Shown: piece by piece, positions 34,101 through 42,231 of the stretch
Numbering within the stretch: position 1 is the stretch's first letter
Layout: each line of letters begins with the position of its first letter
From: Micromonospora sp. WMMD1082
GTDB lineage: Bacteria; Actinomycetota; Actinomycetes; Mycobacteriales; Micromonosporaceae
NCBI RefSeq assembly: GCF_029626175.1
Contig: NZ_JARUBM010000002.1
Location: forward strand, 2,993,001-3,057,000
Direction of reading: 5' to 3'
Length of the DNA: 64,000 nt
Notes under the pieces: model-generated
What the model was told of the DNA's origin: nothing
The model's input: only the letters and a program-made list of their open reading frames with translations
Databases searched by the model: none
Program-made: the position numbers and the translations under genes

Positions 34101-37100
34101 CGCCCCGAACTCTTTCTACATGATCAGCTTCCCGGAGCGGGTGGAGACCTGGACCGGCGACACCTGCGGCTCAGGCACACTGCTCTCGCGTGCGGTGACC
34201 TTCTACGACACGTACACCGTTGAAGGCTCCCAGGCACCGTTCGACGGCAACGTCGCTGAGGTGCGCACGTACACCAACCCGACCAGCTACGTCTCCAGCG
34301 GCCGGAGAACCTACGACAACATGGGTCGGCTCCACACTGCGACCGACCCTGCCGGGCTGACAACGACGATCGGTTACAGCCCGGTGGTGAACTGGCCGGA
34401 CAACGGAATCACCAGCACCGTCGGTGGCGGCTTCAACCACACCACCACGACGGTGATCGACCGGCACACCGGCCAACCGTCGAGGATCACTGACCCGAAC
34501 GGCAAGATCACCGACCTTGTCTACGACCCGCTCGGGCGCATGGCAGAGGTGTACCTGCCGGGCCAGGCCAAGTCCTCCGGGGTGCCGTCGCTGCGGTTTG
34601 GCTACCAGGTCACTTCCAGTGGCATCGGACAGCCGACTGCCCCGGCGCGCACCAGAACCGACTCGCTGCAGTCGGACAGCGGTAGCCCGGTCTACCTGAC
34701 CTCGTACCAGTACGTGGATGGTCTTGGTCGGATCAGGGAAGCCCAGCAACCCGGCCCCAATGGAGGACGGATCGTCACCGCCGCCACCTACGACGCCCGC
34801 GGCAACACCGCCGCCACCACGAGCCCATTTCACAACGCCTCGGCGGCCGGTGCTGGACTGGTCAACCCCAACCTCGCCACCGTCCCGGCCATCCACGAAA
34901 CCACCTACGACCACCTGAACCGTCCGACGAGCCAGGTGGACAAGAAACTCGGCACAGCGTGGCGGCAGACGGCTACCACCTACCACGGCGACCGCGTCAC
35001 GATTGTGCCGCCGGCCGGGGGCACCAAGACCGTCAGCCACGTCGACGTGCGTGGCAACACGACGCGCCTAGACCAATACACCTCGACCACCAACCCGAAC
35101 ACCTACCAGAGCACTACCTACACCTACGACCTGCTCGACCAACTCACCGCTCTTCTCGACCCGGCCGGCAACACCTGGACCAACGCCTACGACCTCGCTG
35201 GCCGCCTCACCCAGAAGACCGACCCCGACTCCGGTACCACCGTTACCCACTACGACACCGCCGGCAGGGTCGCCCACACCCTCGACAGCCGCGGGATCAA
35301 GATCTCTGTCGAATACGACAACATGTCCCGCGCGATCGGCCGCTGGTCCGGCGATGTCGGCACCGGCACCCGCCTGGCCAGCTCCCTGTACGACACCATC
35401 GCCAAGGGACAGCTAACCTCCTCCACCCGCCATGATGTCGGCGGCAACTACACCACTACCGTCACCGGCTACACCGACAACTACCAGCCCAGCGGCACCG
35501 CCATCACCATCCCGGCAGCCGAAGGCGCCCTCGCCGGCACGTATACCACCACATTCACGTACAACAAGGCGGGACAAGTCACCTCCAGCAGCCAGCCGGC
35601 CGCCGGAGGTCTACCCGCCGAAACCCTGACTTTCGGCTACGACAACAACGGCTACCCCACCACCATGACCGGCGTCGACACCTACGTCGCCGCCACCAGC
35701 TACTACGCATACGGACCCATCCACCAACTCCTGCTCGGCGTCGCTGGTAAGCGGGTACGACTGACCAACACCGTCGACCAGCAGACCGGCCGACTCGACG
35801 CCACCAGCATCGACCTCGAAAACACGCCGGGCGCCTTCACCGCCAAGTACGGCACCGGCTACCGCTACGACGCCATCGGCAACGTCACCTCCATCCTCGG
35901 CAGCACCGACGGCACCGCCGACCAGGTCGAATGCTTCCGCTACGACCCCCTACGGCAGCTCACCACCGCCTGGACGGGCAGCACCCCGACGGCAACCGCC
36001 TGCGACCAAGCGCCACAACGAGGCGGCAGCGTCGACCCCTACTGGCGATCCTGGGAATTCGACACCGTCGGAAACCGCACCAAGCAGACCGACCACAACT
36101 CCGCCGGTAACACCGAATGGACTTACACCCACCCGGCAGCCGGTGCCAGCAGACCTCATACCCCCACCGCTGTAACCGCCACCGGGCCGCTTGCCGCCAC
36201 CCCAGCCCGCTCGTTCACCTACGACTCCGCCGGCAACACCCTCACCCGGCACACGGAGACCGGAGCCCTGCAACACCTGGAATGGGACGCCGAGGGCCGT
36301 CTCGACACGCTCACCGAAGGCACCGACGAAACCACATACATCTACGACACCGCAGGCAACCGGCTGATCAGCCGAGCCCCCGACAAAACCACCCTCTACC
36401 TTGGAACCACCGAACTCACCCTCAACGCCGGCGCCACCCAAACCGACGGCACCCGCTACTACACCGCCGCAGGCCGCACCATCGCCGTCCGCGCCCACAC
36501 TGGCCTCGTGTGGAGCGGCGGAGACCGCCACGGCACCGAGCAAGTCCAGATCAACGCCGACAACCTCAGCACGAGCCGCAAGCGGCTCCTGCCCTACGGC
36601 GAAGACCGCACCACCCCGCCTTCCATCTTCCTCGGCACCCGCGGCTTCGTCGGCGGCACCCAAGACAACACCGGCCTCACCCACCTCGGCGCCCGCGAGT
36701 ACGACCCCACCCTCGCACGATTCATCAGCCTCGACCCCGTCCAGGACCTAGCCAATCCGCAACAGTGGAACGGCTACAGCTACGCCAACAACAACCCCAC
36801 CACCTTCAGCGACCCCTCCGGCCTTTACCCTCTAGGCGACGGTAGCGGACACGTTCGGGCCTACCAGACCTCAAAGAGCAAATACAAGATCGTCGACTAC
36901 ACCCCCAAATACACCAGCGAGGTCAAGAAGCAGCCAACGACGTCGACCGGAGGCTCGAAAAAGAGCAGCGGCGGCGGTGCCCCCAAGATCGGAGACGCCA
37001 CGCTCGGTGTAGAACCAGGCGTCAAAGAAGTATGGACACTGGACCACATCGCCCAGACGGCATACGGAAAGAACTTCGACCAAATCGGAGACTCATGGGA

Positions 37101-38064
37101 CCAGAGGCGCGTTGTCGCCGAGGTGTGGTGTCATAACAACCCGGTCCGCTGCGAAGAATCCGACCCCGGCGGACGCAGAGCATCTGGCGAACTCTTCGCG
37201 GAGCTCAGCGGATACGCCGACGCCAAGGACTGTGCGACGCAGGGAAGCTTCTCGGCCTGCGCCTGGACCGCCCTCGCCGTAATCCCCGTCGCTGGCAAGG
37301 TCGGTGGCGTCCTCGGAAAACGCTTCTACCGATGGGCTGCCGAATTTTTCCGAAAGGCCTGCAGCTTCAGCGATGACACCCAGGTCCTCATGGCCGACGG
37401 CAGCACCAAACCAATCAGAGAACTACGCGTCGGCGACGAAGTCCTCGCCACCAACCCGGAAACAGGCGAAAGTGGCAAACGTAAAGTAACCCACGTATGG
37501 GTCCACGAAGACGACCTCCACACCCTCGCCATCGAGGACAGCAACCTCAGCACCACCGAAGACCACCCCTTCTGGAACGAAACACACCGTGAATGGCAAC
37601 CCGCCAACGCCCTCCACCGCGGAGATCAGCTAGCCAGCCCGTCCGGCACCGCACTAGTCACTGCGGAAGTATCGCCTTCCCCCTGGCGCGCCCTCGCCTA
37701 CAACCTCACCGTCGACGACATCCACACGTACTATGTGCTCGCCGGCAAAACGCCGGTCCTGGTGCACAACACGAGTGGTTGCGACGTTCCACTCGGTCCT
37801 CATCGTCCTGCTGGAGTCGGCGATGACTGGACGGCGAGAACGGCTGATAATGGGAAGGGTAGTGTGTGGCAGGCTCCTGGATCAACGGGGAACGCGGACA
37901 TGGTTCGCACTATGAACCCGACGACCACGTATCCGAATGGGTATGTACGCTTTTATAACAGGCATGGTCAGCCGATCGGACTCAATGGAAAGCCGGGCTC
38001 GAAGGCCGAAACGCACATTCCAATGAACCCGGATGGAACATATCCGCTGCCGAATGGATGGTAG
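31180..38064 (+). CDS. Rhs/YD-repeat polymorphic toxin with pre-toxin HINT domain
   Basis: 2294 residues from ATG 31180, with GGGGAG seven bases upstream. A signal peptide (LAVAVLLGLLPVVQLQAPVAAA) leads to a TcdB/SpvB-like region (about 280-900), then many YD repeats, such as TTTYTYDLLDQLTALLDPAGN and YDTAGNRLISRAPDKT, and the Rhs core end LGAREYDPTLARFISLDP. Next is a pre-toxin HINT autoprotease: CSFSDDTQVLMADG (Cys about 2062), TEDHPFW and TPVLVHNTSG (Asn about 2198). The last 97 residues are the toxin tip (PNGYVRFYNRHGQPIGLNG). The shell would hold the tip until release into a rival. Immunity is encoded next door. Confidence 0.9.
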   Translation: MLAGRRGGTAFDRFGARGRVRAGALAVAVLLGLLPVVQLQAPVAAAGPVLEPGESRSVASVAVRQQAQDADPDDEVTVTEPLPAGTFPEGGEAVLDLQGDAGDREAFGLTVESAGEGVAGRGVGAAGVGSVRVRSFDRAVSVALGNAGPLYSLARADGSAGAGEVQIVVDYAGFAQAYGGSFADRLTLVRLPGCAATTPEVPECSADPVWVSAVNDPHAQTLTAVVEVGGDATAAGSRTGAFEGFASASSVESVGVYALASSASGGSTGSYTATDLKPSGSWQVGESAGSFSYSYPLPEPPLPYGQTLGLQLSYSSSAVDGMTHGTNNQSGPVGLGWSYSPGYVERMYKPCRTYPTEMCWESPDGEDGESATNDVAASHITISLQGQSTQIVKTTAGVWKPVDDLGWRVEFLSGGAEDDGYWKVWTQDGTEYRFGYVRDSVWKMSFLGDEAGEPCHNVYPASCRDPWRWNLDRVRDANENETYLHWTRETNHYKRASGGSILEYDRGGYLSEIEYAKNVTEAGAVPVGRTVFGWAHRCVERTAEDDPFNNEPADCPSLSSNPNSYPDVPGDLVCGSSSCGNYTQSFFTARILDRVTSYQWNAGTGAWNNIGRVQLRYKVSNPTGLTERVFVLDYIRPSGLIGADANKIDMPPVDFDYVDGVQPNFRDGRVDYDEAGLGVSAMRMPRLLVVRNGFGGRTEVTYGTQKPCPQGGSNQSGFNSWHNGKQGNWDVNTEDCYPIFHTPPGADPGFGIFHKYLVKKIVEKDQVGGSPDQVTQYDYTVGNPAWKNPNNPLVPDANETWSIFAGYNRVRVLQGSGTDPSKYTVWMSNFFRGMYHDIYDPGSGGGIKETTITDYDGNTYDDHYARAGMVLQTRHYRMTTYNANPANAAYTEVESTRYDHVIQGSFNGPGYANPRQTRLGLENHRVKLDDGSWRHSEEKTIYEPTYGLPIRFHQYHQVGVADNTCTSYTYAQQDAPNSFYMISFPERVETWTGDTCGSGTLLSRAVTFYDTYTVEGSQAPFDGNVAEVRTYTNPTSYVSSGRRTYDNMGRLHTATDPAGLTTTIGYSPVVNWPDNGITSTVGGGFNHTTTTVIDRHTGQPSRITDPNGKITDLVYDPLGRMAEVYLPGQAKSSGVPSLRFGYQVTSSGIGQPTAPARTRTDSLQSDSGSPVYLTSYQYVDGLGRIREAQQPGPNGGRIVTAATYDARGNTAATTSPFHNASAAGAGLVNPNLATVPAIHETTYDHLNRPTSQVDKKLGTAWRQTATTYHGDRVTIVPPAGGTKTVSHVDVRGNTTRLDQYTSTTNPNTYQSTTYTYDLLDQLTALLDPAGNTWTNAYDLAGRLTQKTDPDSGTTVTHYDTAGRVAHTLDSRGIKISVEYDNMSRAIGRWSGDVGTGTRLASSLYDTIAKGQLTSSTRHDVGGNYTTTVTGYTDNYQPSGTAITIPAAEGALAGTYTTTFTYNKAGQVTSSSQPAAGGLPAETLTFGYDNNGYPTTMTGVDTYVAATSYYAYGPIHQLLLGVAGKRVRLTNTVDQQTGRLDATSIDLENTPGAFTAKYGTGYRYDAIGNVTSILGSTDGTADQVECFRYDPLRQLTTAWTGSTPTATACDQAPQRGGSVDPYWRSWEFDTVGNRTKQTDHNSAGNTEWTYTHPAAGASRPHTPTAVTATGPLAATPARSFTYDSAGNTLTRHTETGALQHLEWDAEGRLDTLTEGTDETTYIYDTAGNRLISRAPDKTTLYLGTTELTLNAGATQTDGTRYYTAAGRTIAVRAHTGLVWSGGDRHGTEQVQINADNLSTSRKRLLPYGEDRTTPPSIFLGTRGFVGGTQDNTGLTHLGAREYDPTLARFISLDPVQDLANPQQWNGYSYANNNPTTFSDPSGLYPLGDGSGHVRAYQTSKSKYKIVDYTPKYTSEVKKQPTTSTGGSKKSSGGGAPKIGDATLGVEPGVKEVWTLDHIAQTAYGKNFDQIGDSWDQRRVVAEVWCHNNPVRCEESDPGGRRASGELFAELSGYADAKDCATQGSFSACAWTALAVIPVAGKVGGVLGKRFYRWAAEFFRKACSFSDDTQVLMADGSTKPIRELRVGDEVLATNPETGESGKRKVTHVWVHEDDLHTLAIEDSNLSTTEDHPFWNETHREWQPANALHRGDQLASPSGTALVTAEVSPSPWRALAYNLTVDDIHTYYVLAGKTPVLVHNTSGCDVPLGPHRPAGVGDDWTARTADNGKGSVWQAPGSTGNADMVRTMNPTTTYPNGYVRFYNRHGQPIGLNGKPGSKAETHIPMNPDGTYPLPNGW

Positions 38065-38447
38065 AAGTGGATCTCAACTTGGGAGGCCAGTCGGTAACCC
38101 GGGTCTGCTTCGATGCCAGTTTCACGATCCTTACCAGTGGGGACTGCGAACTGCGCATCGAGACAGAGTCGATCATCAAAACGCCTGCTGGCGACATGGT
38201 GACGTTCGACCCAGAATCTCCAGGGAATGCCGCCATCTACCTGACGCAATTAGTGCGTGAAAGCGTTACTTCCGCTGAAGTGGGGAGCGTAGGAAATCTA
38301 CGAGTTGCATTTGGGAGCGGTGCGGAACTGGCTGTTGCTCCGCATATCGAGTACGAGGCCTGGGGCCTTGTGGGGCCGAAGGAAAGGCGAGTGACGTGCA
38401 TGCCTGGGGGTGAGGTTGCGCTGTGGAGCGAACGGAATTCGTCGTAG
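38058..38447 (+). CDS. DUF6188-family immunity protein
   Basis: 129 residues; ATG 38058 overlaps the Rhs stop by 7 bp (ATGGTAG), so it is translated with the toxin. The fold pattern is DUF6188-like: LNLGGQSVTRVCFDASFTIL, RIETESIIKTPAG, LVRESVTSAEVGSVGNLRV and HIEYEAWGLVGPKERRVTCM then PGGEVALW. DUF6188 proteins are common as immunity genes beside Rhs toxins. It should bind and neutralise the tip encoded just upstream. G+C is lower than in the Rhs core, as for the toxin tip. Confidence 0.8.
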   Translation: MVEVDLNLGGQSVTRVCFDASFTILTSGDCELRIETESIIKTPAGDMVTFDPESPGNAAIYLTQLVRESVTSAEVGSVGNLRVAFGSGAELAVAPHIEYEAWGLVGPKERRVTCMPGGEVALWSERNSS

Positions 38448-38921
38448 ACGGCTCTCCGAGGCGCTTCCCATTGCGCATTTGCCGACCTCGACGAAAGGCC
38501 CCGGCCTAACGGAAGCTGTTTGCGGAAGATTGAGCGATGGTTTGGCCGCCGCCCCTTGGCCCCCTCGGGCACCGTCAGGGGCGGTTACGCTCCGTGATGG
38601 GAGAGTGCTGATGGTTGCCCCGGTCCGCCCGGGTTGCCGTCACGGTTGCCGTCGGCCAATCAGTGCCATCGTTGGTAATCGATGTAGTCGAAAGCTGGGC
38701 GATGCACTGTGGCGCGCCGCATAGCGGTGCGGCGTCGATTCCCGGAACCACTCGCTCAGGGTGGTCGGTGAAGGGATCGTCACGGCCTCGGCCGGTGAAT
38801 TGTCCGGGCACAGGATGGGCGGCCTGATGCGTGGGCGCGTGCGCGCGGGCCGGAACGGCTGTAGCTGACATCCGACCAGCGGCGCCCCGATCAGAGCCGG
38901 ATCACTGGCTGGGGCGCTTTG
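38448..38921. other. Gap downstream of the toxin-immunity pair
   Basis: No convincing gene. Around 38633-38660 there is GGTTGCCGTCAC-GGTTGCCGTC, and a similar piece occurs at 42114-42140 before the orphan toxin cassette; these may be remains of exchanged DNA. Confidence 0.4.
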
Positions 38922-39266
38922 CTACTCGCTGCGCAGTGCCGCCGAACGTGGCCAGGCGAGGAACCGCGCGTGCAGCGCCCCCGACGGGGTGTGCGGCAGG
39001 TCCTCACACGCCTGCACCAGGTACGCCGACAGGTGCAGCATCAGCGACACCCGTGCGCCGGTGAACTCCGCCACGAGCTGCCGCTTACGAGTCCGACACG
39101 GCCACGCCGCCCCACACCCCGCACAGATCCACTGCGGCCGTACCGGCTGATGCGCCGACAACAACCCCACCACCCTCCCGGTCCGTTGGAAGGGGGAAGG
39201 GGCCACCGCCGACACCCGACCCGACCACATCCGGGCCGGCGGCAACTCCTTCCCCCTGGCACCCAC
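38922..39266 (-). CDS. Hypothetical actinobacterial protein with CAGC motif
   Basis: 114 residues from a GTG. ARMWSGRVSAVAPSPFQRTG is followed by a zinc-ribbon-like WICAGCGAAWPCRTRKRQLV and a helical end (LMLHLSAYLVQACEDL, HARFLAWPRSAALR). I have seen this pattern in actinobacterial hypothetical proteins but know no function. It is divergent from the XRE-DUF5919 gene. Confidence 0.6.
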   Translation of the reverse strand: MGARGKELPPARMWSGRVSAVAPSPFQRTGRVVGLLSAHQPVRPQWICAGCGAAWPCRTRKRQLVAEFTGARVSLMLHLSAYLVQACEDLPHTPSGALHARFLAWPRSAALRSE

Positions 39267-39416
39267 CAGCTCGGCGAATCTGCCGCGAGCGAACCGGCGA
39301 GGCCCTGCCGCTGAACCTACGAACCAGCCCCGGGCACCCCAACGTCCCGACGGACACCAGCCCGGACACTTCCACGACCCTGGCGCGTCCCGTCGTGTCC
39401 ACTACCGTGGGACGGT

Positions 39417-40166
39417 ATGAGTCACCGCCTCCGCGCGGCCATGCTCCGCGCCCACCTCGACCCGGCCGCCCTCGCCACAGCCGTCGGTGTCGACGTCAAG
39501 ACCGTCACCCGGTGGCTCGCCGGTCGCGTCCCGCACCAACGCACCCGCCTCGCCGTCGCCGACGCCCTCGGCGAAACCGAAGCCGACCTGTGGCCCCAGA
39601 CCCGCCCCGACCAGGCTCCGGGTGCGGAAGCCACCGCTGAGGTTGTCGCCGCCTACGCCCACCGCGCCGACATCCCCCACCACGTCTGGGCGGCCCTGCT
39701 CACCGGCGCCACCAGCCGGATCGACTTGCTCGGCTACGCCTACCCGTTCCTCCTGGAGTTGCTGCCCAACACCATGCAGCTCATCACCGACAAAGCCGCC
39801 AACGGCGCCCGGGTCCGTCTCGCGTTCGCCGACCCCGACTGCCCGCACGTCGCTGAACGCGACGCCCTGGAACAGATCGGCGGCGCCCTACCCGGCCGGA
39901 TCCGTAACGCCCTCAACTTCTGCGAACCCCTCCACAGTGTGCCCGGGGTGGAGATCGGGCTGCACACCGTGCACCTGTACAACTCGGTGTTCCGGTTCGA
40001 CCACCAGATGATCGTCACCCCACACCTCTACCGCGCCCGCGGCTACCAACACTCCGCCCTGCACCTACGCGAACTCTCACCGCACGGCATCTTCGCCGCC
40101 CACGCCGACCAGTTCGAACAGATCTGGCAAACCACCACCGCCTACCCGAAGGAGACCTCCCAATGA
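39417..40166 (+). CDS. XRE-family HTH plus DUF5919 protein, C-terminus supplied by IS110
   Basis: 249 residues from ATG 39417. The N-terminal HTH (LATAVGVDVKTVTRWLAGR, residues about 20-40) is followed by LLTGATSRIDLLGYAYPFLL and VFRFDHQMIVTPHLYRARG, typical of DUF5919. The last codons (ETSQ-stop) appear to lie inside the IS110 element: the inferred element border is at 40153-40154. Without the element the frame would run straight into the NUDIX gene at 41593, giving one protein of about 405 residues. So the gene may be the 5' half of a split fusion. Confidence 0.8.
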   Translation: MSHRLRAAMLRAHLDPAALATAVGVDVKTVTRWLAGRVPHQRTRLAVADALGETEADLWPQTRPDQAPGAEATAEVVAAYAHRADIPHHVWAALLTGATSRIDLLGYAYPFLLELLPNTMQLITDKAANGARVRLAFADPDCPHVAERDALEQIGGALPGRIRNALNFCEPLHSVPGVEIGLHTVHLYNSVFRFDHQMIVTPHLYRARGYQHSALHLRELSPHGIFAAHADQFEQIWQTTTAYPKETSQ

Positions 40167-40171
40167 CGTTG

Positions 40172-41374
40172 TCAAGCCGCGGTAGCGGCAGGCGGTACGG
40201 GTTGGTAGCACCGTCTGTCACGCAGGAGTGCCCACAGGACGTTGATTCGGCGGCGGGCGAGTGCGAGTACGGCCTGGGTGTGCCGTTTGCCCTCGCCGCG
40301 TTTGCGGTCGTAGAAGCGCCGCGACTCGGTGCATCGTTGGATGCTGATCAGCGCGGAGGTGTAGAAGACGCGCTGGAGGCCCCGGTGGTAGCGGCGTGGG
40401 CGGTGCAGGTTGCCGCTGACGCGTCCGGAATCGCGGGGCGAGGGAGCCAGGCCGGCGAAGCCGGCCAGCCGGTCCGGGGTGCCGAAGGCGTCGAGGTCGC
40501 CGCCGGTGGCGGCCAGGAACTCAGCGCCGAGCAGCGCGCCGATGCCGGGCATGCTGGAGATCACTTCGGCGAGTTCGTGCTCATGAAACCGGCCCTCGAT
40601 GAGCTTGTCGATCTCGCTGACCTTCTCGTTGAGGGCGATCACCTCCTTGGCGAGGGTGTGAACCATCTGGGCGGTGAGCTTCTCGCCGGGCAGCGTGGTG
40701 CGTTGCCGGTCGGCGGCCTCGACAGCGGCGGCGGCGATGGTGCCGGCCGAGCGGACTTTGCGGTTACGCAGCCAGGTCTGCAACCGCGCGACGCCGACAC
40801 GGCGAAGAGCTGCGGGGGTCTGATAGCCGGTCAGCAGCACCAGCGGGCCGTGGTTGGTCAGGTCGAGGGCACGTTCCAGCGCGGGGAAGATGTTCAGCAA
40901 CTGCTCGCGCAGTCGGTTGATGGTGCGGGTCCGGTCGGCGACCAGGTCGCTGCGGCGGGCGGTGAGGATCTTCAACTCGACGGCCGCCTCGTCTCCCGGG
41001 CGCACCGGGTTGAGGTCACGGCGCATACGTGCCTGGTCGGCGATCACTGCGGCGTCGCGGGCATCGGTCTTGCCGGTTCCGCGGTAACCGGCGGCGGCCC
41101 GGTTCACCGCGAGACCAGAGATATAGACCAGCCGCTGCTCATGGTTGATCAGCAAGGCGATCAGCAGAGCCGCGCCGCCGTCGGCCACGTCGACCGCCCA
41201 CGTGACCTCGTCGCTCAGTGCCAGCACATCGGCCAGCAGCGTCAGCAACTCCGCTTCCTCGTTGGCCACTCGCCGCGACAGCAGCCGGTCGCCGTTCTGG
41301 TCGACCACCACACAGTGGTGATGCGCCTTGCCGATATCTACGCCGGCCCACACCTTGGGCACGGTCACCTCCAC
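40172..41374 (-). CDS. IS110-family transposase (DEDD RuvC-like/Tnp)
   Basis: 400 residues from a GTG (complement of 41372-41374); an open frame upstream would eat into the non-coding RNA region. The N-terminal DEDD domain begins VWAGVDIGKAHHHCVVVDQN (first Asp at 13) and includes GTGKTDARDAAVIAD. The C-terminal Tnp domain shows SMPGIGALLGAEFLAATGG, FGTPDRLAGFAGLAPSPRDS and RRYHRGLQRVFYTSALI. The recombinase works with a bridge RNA that pairs with target and donor. No frameshift or stop is seen, so it may be active. Confidence 0.9.
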   Translation of the reverse strand: MEVTVPKVWAGVDIGKAHHHCVVVDQNGDRLLSRRVANEEAELLTLLADVLALSDEVTWAVDVADGGAALLIALLINHEQRLVYISGLAVNRAAAGYRGTGKTDARDAAVIADQARMRRDLNPVRPGDEAAVELKILTARRSDLVADRTRTINRLREQLLNIFPALERALDLTNHGPLVLLTGYQTPAALRRVGVARLQTWLRNRKVRSAGTIAAAAVEAADRQRTTLPGEKLTAQMVHTLAKEVIALNEKVSEIDKLIEGRFHEHELAEVISSMPGIGALLGAEFLAATGGDLDAFGTPDRLAGFAGLAPSPRDSGRVSGNLHRPRRYHRGLQRVFYTSALISIQRCTESRRFYDRKRGEGKRHTQAVLALARRRINVLWALLRDRRCYQPVPPAATAA

Positions 41375-41399
41375 AAGTTCGTTGGTGAGTCGGTCCGCA

Positions 41400-41536
41400 G
41401 ACGACCTCGCCGGCATGGTCCTACACAGCGATCTACTCGCAACTCCCAATCGGCGGCCGAGTCGTCGCGGGGTGCTGGGCGGCCAGGTCTCCTGAGCCAT
41501 CAACGGCAACCCGATGAAAGCCACACCCAGCACCCC
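41400..41536 (-). ncRNA. Putative IS110 bridge RNA with target- and donor-binding loops
   Basis: Read on the minus strand, the first stem-loop has a perfect 11-bp stem (41526-41536 with 41469-41479). Its loop holds a left target guide at 41508-41517, matching the flank at 41587-41596 at 8 of 10 positions with both differences G-U compatible, and a right target guide at 41489-41493 complementary to core plus flank (40150-40154). The second stem-loop (41458-41466 with 41400-41409) holds a left donor guide at 41443-41450, identical to 40157-40164, and a short right donor guide at 41421-41424. Order and position fit IS621-type bridge RNAs. Confidence 0.7.
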
Positions 41537-41592
41537 CGGATGAGCCAACCCTACGAACTGGGCGGTCATCACGATCAAGAAGGTAGGACCCG

Positions 41593-42066
41593 GTGACCGG
41601 CCGGCGCGACTACTACCACGACCCGCACGCCCCCACCGTGAACAGCCTCGTCCCCGGCGCCGCCGCCGTCGTCACCGACGAGCATGGACGCGTACTGCTG
41701 CAACGCCGCACCGACTCCGGCAACTGGGCCCTACCGGGCGGCGCCATGGACATCGGCGAAACCCTTCAACAGTGCGCCATCCGCGAGGTCAAAGAGGAGG
41801 CCGGACTCGACATCGAGATCACCGGCCTGCTCGGCATCTACACCGACCCCGCGCACGTCATCGCGTACGCCGACGGTGAGGTCCGGCAGGAGTTCACCGT
41901 CACCTACCTCGCCCGAGTCACCGGCGGCACGCTGACCATCAGCGACGAATCCACCGAGGTCCGCTTCATCCACCCCACCGAGTTCGACCAAATCCCCATC
42001 CACGACACCGTCCGACTCCGCCTCCACCACCACGCCGAGCACCGCGACACCCCCTACCTCGGATAG
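41593..42066 (+). CDS. NUDIX hydrolase
   Basis: 157 residues from GTG 41593. The Nudix box GGAMDIGETLQQCAIREVKE plus EAGLDIEI is complete with REVKEEAG. The type RRDYYHDPHAPTVNSLVPGA at the start is common in actinobacterial ADP-ribose/NDP-sugar-type Nudix proteins. The ribosome site (AAGAAGGTAGGA) comes partly from the end of the IS110 element. The frame is continuous with the XRE-DUF5919 gene once the element is removed, so it may originally have been the C-terminal domain of that protein. Confidence 0.88.
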   Translation: MTGRRDYYHDPHAPTVNSLVPGAAAVVTDEHGRVLLQRRTDSGNWALPGGAMDIGETLQQCAIREVKEEAGLDIEITGLLGIYTDPAHVIAYADGEVRQEFTVTYLARVTGGTLTISDESTEVRFIHPTEFDQIPIHDTVRLRLHHHAEHRDTPYLG

Positions 42067-42231
42067 CGCCGCCCGTCGGTGCATCGGCCGCCGGCGAGCG
42101 CGGACGTCTCTCCAGGTTGCCGTCACCGTCACCGTCAACACCGATAGAAATCGATGCGGCAGGTTGGTGCCACACGCGAAAGGCCAGGTGAAACGCCATG
42201 AAAACGTAAGTCACACTGCGTGACGGGCTGA

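Larger units (their letters stand above)
40153..41586 (-). mobile_element. IS110-family insertion sequence, about 1.43 kb
   Basis: Borders are inferred from an AG core (CT on the element's sense strand) at 40153-40154 and 41585-41586. Removing one core copy plus the element rejoins flanking DNA as GAAGG-AG-GACCCGGTG. There is no terminal inverted repeat and no longer target duplication, as usual for IS110. The transposase lies on the minus strand almost flush with the low-coordinate end, leaving about 210 bp of non-coding DNA at the other end, which carries the bridge-RNA candidate. Confidence 0.75.

Noticed and set aside
40163..41596. 477-residue plus-strand frame across the IS110 element
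   Set aside because: Exactly antisense to a well-conserved transposase, with low-complexity Gly/Gln/Val composition; a shadow.
38633..42140. Two copies of GGTTGCCGTCAC-like sequence (38633 and 42114) as a possible element boundary
   Set aside because: The match is short and low in complexity; direct evidence for a mobile unit between them is lacking.
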